The translations under genes and the position numbers were made by a program. 64,000 bases of DNA, taken from Nitrosomonas mobilis (lineage in GTDB: Bacteria; Pseudomonadota; Gammaproteobacteria; Burkholderiales; Nitrosomonadaceae). Shown in pieces: positions 58,372 through 64,000 of the stretch (the first letter of the stretch is position 1; the number at the start of each line of letters is the position of its first letter). The notes below the pieces were generated by a model. It saw nothing but the letters and a program-made list of their open reading frames with translations, did not search any database and was not told the DNA's origin. The stretch covers positions 62,001 to 126,000 of the forward strand of contig NZ_FMWO01000048.1 of the NCBI RefSeq assembly GCF_900103035.1. Reading direction: 5' to 3'.

Positions 58372-58661
58372 TTGATTTTCCTTATGTGATATTCCTCAAG
58401 CTTTGCCTGACAGCTTCCCAATTCATTGACGCTTAGCTGCTGACCACGCAGATGAGCCGGCAGATTAAGCGAGAGATTGAAGTAACGCGCACCGCGATTA
58501 CAGACTTCTGCGGCAAGGTTGATCGGCAGTGAACCGATGACAGTATCGCCCGCAGTGATTTCGCACGGATCAAGGTGGGCAACATGTTTATCCCATTGGA
58601 TGCCCTGGCGCGCTGTCCATTCGATTGCACCAGGGTGGCGAGTAACAAGCCAGATGATCAT
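58368..58661 (-). CDS. csx16: CRISPR-associated protein Csx16
   Basis: 97 residues. It starts MIIWLVTRHPGAIEWTARQG and contains DPCEITAGDTVIGSLPINLAAEV, an alpha/beta fold with the conserved TRH motif of Csx16 (TIGR02620). Csx16 accompanies type III loci with cyclic-oligoadenylate effectors and has been proposed to be a ring nuclease. It overlaps cas6 and the Card1-like gene by 4 nt each, so it is tied to the effector module. Confidence 0.88.
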   Translation of the reverse strand: MIIWLVTRHPGAIEWTARQGIQWDKHVAHLDPCEITAGDTVIGSLPINLAAEVCNRGARYFNLSLNLPAHLRGQQLSVNELGSCQAKLEEYHIRKIK

Positions 58662-59614
58662 GTGGCATAAATTTGATAGCGGCCCAGCCCGAAGCTGGCA
58701 TTTTTACCGGCATGCAACCACTGTCCGAACCATAATGCCGGCCAGAATGCGGATAATTTACCGTGCAAATCCCAGCGGCCGGTAACACCGCCCAGTGCCA
58801 TTTCCTGTTGCTGGCGGCTGGAGTAACGCTTCCAGTCGCGCCAGGAAAGTTGCCGATTACCCTGGATGCTGCTGGCCAGTTCGCCCAGATGGTGAAAATC
58901 CGGTTGCCAGGCAAGCTCGCCATGAAATTCACTCATCAGTGCCAGACGCCGTACCAACGCCATCAACAAGGTGCGCTCAGTAACGGTTTGTGGCTTAAGG
59001 GGAACCCCGTTATTTTGCAGGCGCAGGGGGGTAACAAGATGCAGGCGCACACTGTCGCCTGGCAAAGGTGGGCAAGTCAATCGTGTGTCATGTTTCTGAA
59101 TGCTGCTATTTTCCGGTGTATAAATGGCCAGCGAAGCTTCCGGTTGTTCCAGCCAGATACTGGTCAGTTCTGCCTGTCCGTCGCCCGGGCCAATCCCGCG
59201 CGCCAGCGCCCGCCGCCAGGCAAGGATGGCAATGGGCAGTTCCTCCACGCCACGACCAACCAGGGTGAAATGGAAAGTTAGCGTATCACCAAGGTGCAGC
59301 ACGTGCGCGCCCCACTCGGGAGGCTCAATGATATAAGGTGCCGGAATCCTGCTGAAATCCTGCAATGGGTGATGTTCCGGTGGAGCCGGCTCGAACAACA
59401 GGGTATAGGGGCAATCCCGCCGTAACGGGCAGGCAGTACAATCTTTCTCGCGTGTAATACAGCCCATGCTACGCAGGGCATGTCCAAACGCGCCGCGTAA
59501 CATGGAACCGGAATAATCCGGCAGTCGAATCGAACGAGTCACTCGCCAGTCAAGGCGGTAACGCCCCAGCGACAGGACAGGATAGGCAGGTTCAGTCAGG
59601 TAATGTGTACTCAT
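58658..59614 (-). CDS. cas6: CRISPR crRNA-processing endoribonuclease Cas6
   Basis: 318 residues. N-terminal RAMP-like domain with YSGSMLRGAFGHALR and a CxxC pair pattern (CTACPLRRDC). The C-terminal Cas6 domain has GVTGRWDLHGKLSAFWPAL and the glycine-rich loop KNASFGLGRYQI. Cas6 cuts the repeat transcript at the base of the repeat, leaving the 8-nt handle. It follows csm5 by 22 nt and overlaps csx16 by 4. Confidence 0.92.
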   Translation of the reverse strand: MSTHYLTEPAYPVLSLGRYRLDWRVTRSIRLPDYSGSMLRGAFGHALRSMGCITREKDCTACPLRRDCPYTLLFEPAPPEHHPLQDFSRIPAPYIIEPPEWGAHVLHLGDTLTFHFTLVGRGVEELPIAILAWRRALARGIGPGDGQAELTSIWLEQPEASLAIYTPENSSIQKHDTRLTCPPLPGDSVRLHLVTPLRLQNNGVPLKPQTVTERTLLMALVRRLALMSEFHGELAWQPDFHHLGELASSIQGNRQLSWRDWKRYSSRQQQEMALGGVTGRWDLHGKLSAFWPALWFGQWLHAGKNASFGLGRYQIYAT

Positions 59615-59636
59615 AGTCCCGGTTGGATAGGTTAAT

Positions 59637-61385
59637 TTAGAGGCGTAAGGCTGACAACTTCAGCTTTTTACGTTCCTCCTTGAGTTCCACCTTGACCAGT
59701 TTAGGAAGCCATTCCTCGATAGCGTTGGCAACAGCATGTTTCTCGCCGCCCGTCCAGTCCGCGCCTTCCTGCGCTGCTTTTGCTAATGCCCGTGCTTCAT
59801 TGTGAATGGCCGCATTGGGATTTTCCTTGCTGCCCCGGAGCTGTTCCGCGCGCCGGGCACACATGGATACAAAAGCTTCAACACGACGCTGATTCACCGT
59901 CATGGCCGCCAGTGCAGCTTCACGGGCGGCTTGTGCCGCAATCCTGGCTTGTTCGGCAGCAGCTGTTTCAGCCTGACGTCGGGCATTCTCGACAGCCGCC
60001 TGTTGTCTGGCGCAACGTCGCTCGAAACCGGGTAGGTCAGCATGCCAAATCTGATCCGGGTTACTCAAGATGATCCAGCCGTGTGGCAAAAGATCGGATG
60101 GCTTATCCAGATCGTCACCGCAATACCAGACGGTTCGGGATTCGTCATCAAACATATAAAGACGTATCTTTTCTTCTTTATCATTGATCCAGCGCTTATC
60201 CTCATTGAGCATGATTTTGATTTGGCGGCCATTGACAGTGTTGCTATTTGCACCACTATGTTTGCCAACTCTCAGCAAAAGACATGCGCCGGTTTTAATT
60301 TGATCACGCAATCCTGCATCAAGAATGTTTTGAGTCTGTTTTCTCCATGTTGATGTCGGATAGAGCTTGCCAATCGTGGCAATGTCATCATCCAGCCGAT
60401 TTAGATAGTAGTTGTTACATGCCTCGACGATACCTGGCCATGACAACAATTTATCGGCTGAAGGGCTTATGGGCTCATTGTGAAAGTTGCGTCTTCCGGT
60501 GATCTCATGAAGATTTTGCAAAGTCAGAGATAAACTGAAGGCGGCAGGCTGATGCCCGAGAATGTATTCCAGGCGAGTATAGAGATTCTTTACCTGCGCC
60601 TGACTGCGGCGGCCAGATCGGCTACGATTAAGACAAAAGCGAATTTCGCGCTCAATTTCAATATCGAGGGGTGCAGCGTCACCCACTTTGAGGGCGCGCA
60701 GCGGATCAGTTTCAAATTTACCACCGAGCAAATCAGCACCAAGAGCGGACGAGACTTCTGTAATGGCTTTTTCGATACCTTTGCGTGCCCGATCATAATC
60801 CCATTTTGTGTGCTGGCGCTTTAACCGTAACAGCAATTTGCCATTGCCAGGATCGTATTCCTCGATCATGGTGTTGAAATTTTTAATCTGTTTCATGAGC
60901 GCTGTCGAACATGGGCTGTTACCTGCAATGTGCTCATTGAGAATAGCTGTCCGGATAGCTCCCTTGATGCTACTGCCAGGAAGATAAGGCAACTGATTGA
61001 ACGGTTGATACGATGTTCGCTCGACACCATTCCGGTTGAAATCATTTCTCTTATCCTGCGTGCTTTTGTAGTGTGTATAAACACCGGCACACATCGAAAC
61101 ATGAACATTAGCCAATGGAATGATTTTGTCGCGGTGTTTGTTTAATACTTTATGCACTGCACGCAGTTGCTCTGTTTGCGTTCCGCCATTATCTTCAGAC
61201 AGTGCGGTAAAAATATCCCTGGAAATACCGGCGCCACTTAAATCAGCCAGTTTCCCCACATCGAATCTATGCAATATACTTGATGTATCAACCACATACT
61301 CAGTGGGTTCGTAATCTTCCCCACAGCCAATATGTACCGGAGACAAGGTACTTACGACCAATTCTTGTGTGTCCAGAAATTTCAT
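59637..61385 (-). CDS. csm5: Csm5 subunit with C-terminal coiled-coil extension
   Basis: 582 residues, against about 350-400 in typical Csm5. The RAMP part shows VVSTLSPVHIGCGEDYEPTEYV and YLPGSSIKGAIRTAILNEH. From ~455 the sequence is Ala/Arg/Gln-rich (RRCARQQAAVENARRQAE ... AAREAALAAMTVN), forming a likely coiled coil to ~500, followed by a helical ~80-residue tail ending KKLKLSALRL. Csm5 caps the 3' end of the type III-A effector and recruits crRNA-maturation nucleases. Its start is fused with the csm4 stop (taATG). Confidence 0.9.
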   Translation of the reverse strand: MKFLDTQELVVSTLSPVHIGCGEDYEPTEYVVDTSSILHRFDVGKLADLSGAGISRDIFTALSEDNGGTQTEQLRAVHKVLNKHRDKIIPLANVHVSMCAGVYTHYKSTQDKRNDFNRNGVERTSYQPFNQLPYLPGSSIKGAIRTAILNEHIAGNSPCSTALMKQIKNFNTMIEEYDPGNGKLLLRLKRQHTKWDYDRARKGIEKAITEVSSALGADLLGGKFETDPLRALKVGDAAPLDIEIEREIRFCLNRSRSGRRSQAQVKNLYTRLEYILGHQPAAFSLSLTLQNLHEITGRRNFHNEPISPSADKLLSWPGIVEACNNYYLNRLDDDIATIGKLYPTSTWRKQTQNILDAGLRDQIKTGACLLLRVGKHSGANSNTVNGRQIKIMLNEDKRWINDKEEKIRLYMFDDESRTVWYCGDDLDKPSDLLPHGWIILSNPDQIWHADLPGFERRCARQQAAVENARRQAETAAAEQARIAAQAAREAALAAMTVNQRRVEAFVSMCARRAEQLRGSKENPNAAIHNEARALAKAAQEGADWTGGEKHAVANAIEEWLPKLVKVELKEERKKLKLSALRL

Positions 61386-62335
61386 TAGATAGCCTCCATA
61401 CAGATTCTCAGCACTGGTGCATAACCCTGGTGCACTGCCGTCTTTTGTATTAGTGATACCTTTGCCAGGCCATTGCCAATGAAACGAGTGTGCGCCCTGT
61501 TGCCTGTGGGCGTAAAAATGGCGCCGGTTGCTGCCAGCAGTAACGGCTGCTTAAACGGATTGGCACCCAGCGCCAGCGTGCCGCCATGCCGGCCAAAGCG
61601 GGTCAGTACCTGCCAGTAACTACGTGAGGTATTAAAACCCAATCCTTGTGGAGTACAGGGTGCCAATGTCCAGCAGGCATTGGCGTGAGGATGTGCCTGC
61701 TTGAATAACGCAGCTTCCACCATCTGTTCCACGGCAAACTTACCCAGGCCGATGCTGGCATCGCGGCCGTAGCCAACATTACCAATATATTCAAGTAACT
61801 GGAGCAGTGTTTCGTGTGGCAGGCGATCTTCATCAAGCACACACCACAAGTCCATGTGCTGATCGCGCTGGTAGAAAATTTGCGATTGGGTGTAGGGTGC
61901 AAATTCACCTGTGCCTGTCGTGCCGGTCAGTCGGTTAAGCGTGTTGTGAAACGCAACTGCCTGGATCGGCCTGTCCTGTTTACCGTACACCTCTTCATCA
62001 GAGACGGCGCTACTGAGTAGCTGGCGCAGTGGTTGCGCAATCTGGTCGTGTGGAATCCAGCGTTTGCCCTTGGCTTCCTTGCGTCTTGCCGGATCTTCTC
62101 CGCTATTTGCTTGTAATGTAGCCGGAACGGTGGGACGCGGCAGGTAACCACTTGGAAACCCATCGGAAACCACCAGCCAAGGGCTACCGGCGGTATAGCC
62201 ATCAAGCAGGGTTTCAAGTTTTTCTTCTCCGAGCATTTCATGGACAGCATGGCAAAGCTGGCCAAACAGTGTATCCCCTGTCAATGGGGTACCCAGTGGC
62301 GAACGCAGTCGAAGCGTTACACGCAGTGGAGTCAT
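61385..62335 (-). CDS. csm4: Csm4 subunit
   Basis: 316 residues, RAMP family. It starts RVTLRLRSPLGTPLTGDTLFGQLCHAVHE and ends with a second RAMP region, GNVGYGRDASIGLGKFAVEQ. Csm4 holds the crRNA 5' handle and docks on Cas10. It lies 4 nt after csm3 and shares the taATG junction with csm5. Confidence 0.93.
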   Translation of the reverse strand: MTPLRVTLRLRSPLGTPLTGDTLFGQLCHAVHEMLGEEKLETLLDGYTAGSPWLVVSDGFPSGYLPRPTVPATLQANSGEDPARRKEAKGKRWIPHDQIAQPLRQLLSSAVSDEEVYGKQDRPIQAVAFHNTLNRLTGTTGTGEFAPYTQSQIFYQRDQHMDLWCVLDEDRLPHETLLQLLEYIGNVGYGRDASIGLGKFAVEQMVEAALFKQAHPHANACWTLAPCTPQGLGFNTSRSYWQVLTRFGRHGGTLALGANPFKQPLLLAATGAIFTPTGNRAHTRFIGNGLAKVSLIQKTAVHQGYAPVLRICMEAI

Positions 62336-62339
62336 TGTT

Positions 62340-63056
62340 TCAAGCCGTTTGATTGAATGGGGTGATGGCGTGGAACTGTTCCATTAAATCTGTACCATTG
62401 AGCTCCAGCTCCGCAAACTTGATTTTGCCGTATCCGCGCGAGCCGGACCCACCGAGGCTATCCAGCTCCAGCAACCGCAGACCAAGCAGCACGGTGTCAA
62501 GCAGATTATCGCCTTTCAATACCTTGAGTGTGAGGGTGAAATCAAAGCGCGCACCGGCGATCACCCGCTCGATAAAACGCGGATGTTCGGCTGTACCGGC
62601 AATGCGGTTGATACTGTTTTCCGATTTGACTTCGGTGGTCAGCAGATTTCTGGAATCGGCAGCTTCCTTTTTCCAGTCACTATTCAACGGGCAATCCCAG
62701 AAAGCGAGGCGGGTGGGACCAATGCTGGTGACGAGCTGATCTTCCGTCTTCTCCGGTGCACTGCCAAACAGTTTGATAACAGCGCGCCCAGTGGAATTAT
62801 TTTCATCTTTGGCGAGATGTTTAAACGAATAGGGACTACCTTCTGCTGCCAGCACCAGGCCATGCCGCCATTCCAGCAGGCTGCGGATTTTGCCTTTCAG
62901 CGATGAACCGGGAATATAAGGTTGACCGGTAAGCGGATCTTTGATCACCGGGCTGTCGGTTCCCCCAATACGCATTTCACTGTCGCCCGCACCGATATGC
63001 AGGCCGGATTGAAGAACAATGGTACCGATGATTTTCTGGATTTGAGTCAGTTGCAT
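62340..63056 (-). CDS. csm3: Csm3 subunit (target-RNA cleaving backbone)
   Basis: 238 residues from the ATG at 63056, which has aaggaa upstream; the frame opens at 63092. Catalytic Asp34 sits in GGTDSPVIKDPLTGQPYIP, equivalent to Asp33 of Streptococcus Csm3, followed by the RAMP loop GSSLKGKIRSLLEW and SLGGSGSRGYGKIKF. Several copies form the filament that cuts target RNA every six bases. A 59-nt gap separates it from csm2. Confidence 0.95.
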   Translation of the reverse strand: MQLTQIQKIIGTIVLQSGLHIGAGDSEMRIGGTDSPVIKDPLTGQPYIPGSSLKGKIRSLLEWRHGLVLAAEGSPYSFKHLAKDENNSTGRAVIKLFGSAPEKTEDQLVTSIGPTRLAFWDCPLNSDWKKEAADSRNLLTTEVKSENSINRIAGTAEHPRFIERVIAGARFDFTLTLKVLKGDNLLDTVLLGLRLLELDSLGGSGSRGYGKIKFAELELNGTDLMEQFHAITPFNQTA

Positions 63057-63115
63057 GATGGATTCCTTTAGGCGACAAATGATTAAAAACACAACAAATT
63101 TAGCTGGTAACGTTT

Positions 63116-63502
63116 CTAGCCACGAATTGCCTTGAGAAACCCAAGCATGGCTTCAAAGTGCAGCCGGAAGTGGTTCAACGTGCGCGTATCTGTTACCTGT
63201 TTGATGCAACTGTTCAACCACTCAACGAATTCCTGAGTGACTAGTTTGCGGCCCTGTGCATAGGCAGCCTTGGCATTAAGCATATGGATAAACGCTTCAT
63301 AATCCTTGAATTTTTGTTCATCTGTTCCGATGCGCTCCTGCCAGCCGACCAGTTCATCGTAAAAACGGCGGATCTGGGTAGATTTGTTTTTACCTGAATC
63401 ACGCCCATTTTTAGCGCTTTCATCAAGTTGCTTTGCAATGTTTTCAGCATCTTCGGAAAAAAGTGTGGCTGGGGGTGGGCTGGTTTTCAGATCAGGTGTC
63501 AT
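63116..63502 (-). CDS. csm2: Csm2 small subunit
   Basis: 128 residues from the ATG at 63502, chosen because ggaga lies 7 bases upstream; the frame reaches 63637 into the csm1 end. Helical protein with STQIRRFYDELVGWQERIG, DYEAFIHMLNAKAAYAQGRK and the C-terminal LNHFRLHFEAMLGFLKAI, typical of Csm2. It lines the effector filament and contacts target RNA. An 82-nt gap separates it from csm1. Confidence 0.92.
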   Translation of the reverse strand: MTPDLKTSPPPATLFSEDAENIAKQLDESAKNGRDSGKNKSTQIRRFYDELVGWQERIGTDEQKFKDYEAFIHMLNAKAAYAQGRKLVTQEFVEWLNSCIKQVTDTRTLNHFRLHFEAMLGFLKAIRG

Positions 63503-63570
63503 TTTGTGATCTCCGGATGTTGTCGATAGTAGTTGTTGATAATAAATGGCTGCCCGGTTTGATTGCCGAG

Positions 63571-63584
63571 CGGCAAGCTTGCCG
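63571..63584. repeat. Palindrome after the csm1 stop codon
   Basis: cggcaagcttgccg, a 14-bp perfect palindrome directly after the csm1 TAA stop on the minus strand. Same core as 56085-56102. Confidence 0.75.
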
Positions 63585-64000
63585 TTATTGCCGCTGCCGA
63601 TACAGCAGTACGGAAACCGGCAGGCGGTAAGCGCCACGATATTGTTTCAAGGCTCCACCACATTCACGGGCGAGTGCTTTACCAATTGTCTGTTGATGCT
63701 TCGGCAATCGGGCGCAACGGTACGCCAAGCGTGAACGCCAGAGCGCATCTTCCGGACGGCGATTGGCTTTTTCTGGGCGATCACGTTCCGCCTGGTCAGA
63801 TAACAGCAGCAGGTTGTAGATAAAACCGGTGGATAAATTGCCTGCTTCACTGATCAACTGCGCCAGCGCATCGCGGCGTTCCTCCATGAGTGCTCGCCAT
63901 TCTGCCCAGCTAACAGTAACGCCCCACAGACTGACAGCATTCTTTCCATCATGCTGTTTGGCAGCATGCAAGCCGGCTTCAGCGGCCACAGCAAGCTGGC
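63585..64000 (-). CDS. cas10: Cas10/Csm1, C-terminal end only (truncated by window edge)
   Basis: The frame is open to the window edge, so the true start is outside. The visible ~138 residues show the end of the second palm-like domain, EAGLHAAKQHDGKNAVSLWG, followed by a helical region (TVSWAEWRALMEERRDALAQ) and the basic tail. This matches the C-terminus of Cas10/Csm1, the type III signature subunit that makes cyclic oligoadenylates. The HD and GGDD motifs lie beyond the window and cannot be checked. Confidence 0.88.
   Translation of the reverse strand, partial: QLAVAAEAGLHAAKQHDGKNAVSLWGVTVSWAEWRALMEERRDALAQLISEAGNLSTGFIYNLLLLSDQAERDRPEKANRRPEDALWRSRLAYRCARLPKHQQTIGKALARECGGALKQYRGAYRLPVSVLLYRQRQ

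Overview
The window reads as chromosome of a betaproteobacterium, most likely Nitrosomonas (N. europaea or a close relative). Three things support this: the dusB-fis-purH-purD and exbD-sodB-hisG-hisD-ubiH gene orders; a PEP-CTERM protein together with exosortase-A-associated genes; and a CRISPR accessory protein of the family named after N. europaea NE0113. No ammonia-oxidation gene lies here, so the genus is an inference.

Layout. 1-4964 (-): a surface-polysaccharide-like set made of a TolC-like channel fused to a TIM-barrel glycosidase-like domain, a membrane family-2 glycosyltransferase, and a zinc-ribbon protein with a degenerate GGDEF domain. 5135-9267 (-): purD, purH, fis, dusB. 9354-13675 (-): ubiH-like hydroxylase, hisD, hisG, sodB, exbD. 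13787-15447 (+): purE-purK, ending in a 19-bp hairpin. 15486-18191 (-): a PEP-CTERM protein and an ABC exporter with an eroded nucleotide-binding site. 18318-19238 (+): rfbA. 19244-21794 (-): trpGDC. 21967-25436 (+): a QseE/QseG/QseF-type sigma-54 two-component system. 25443-32756 (-): M1-type peptidase, ChaN-PDZ protein, purL. 32815-34377 (+): NAD(P)HX repair enzyme. 34395-35020: decayed ISNCY transposase. 35195-36486 (-): folA, thyA. 36594-38450 (+): leucyl aminopeptidase and a DUF4389 protein, convergent with a DUF2459 lipoprotein. 39380-44337 (+): rpsU-yqeY-dnaG-rpoD, followed by tRNA-Ile2 and a YtoQ-like gene. 45301-46587: IS256-type element with a frameshifted transposase. 46604-50509 (-): exosortase-A-associated ACP, two hydrolases, a glycosyltransferase and a TPR protein. 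50510-51825: 1.3 kb without genes. 51826-52512 (+): isolated flgA. 52695-53424: IS66 and IS6 relics.

The most interesting part is 53700-64000, a type III-A CRISPR-Cas locus. The array has 8 repeats and 7 spacers and is read on the minus strand from a leader next to cas2. The minus-strand operon runs cas10/csm1 (cut by the window edge), csm2, csm3, csm4, csm5, cas6, csx16, a Card1/Can2-type CARF nuclease, an NE0113-family CARF protein, cas2, cas1 and a second cas2. The interference complex should make cyclic oligoadenylate. Card1/Can2 would be the toxic effector, and Csx16 and/or the NE0113 protein probably tune or remove the signal. Unusual features are the two different cas2 genes flanking cas1, a coiled-coil extension on Csm5, and a shared palindrome directly after the stop codons of csm1 and the NE0113-family gene.

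The window therefore mixes conserved housekeeping operons (de novo purine, histidine, tryptophan and folate/thymidylate synthesis, replication and transcription) with two accessory zones: the exosortase/IS zone and the CRISPR zone. Remnants of four IS families mark the joints.
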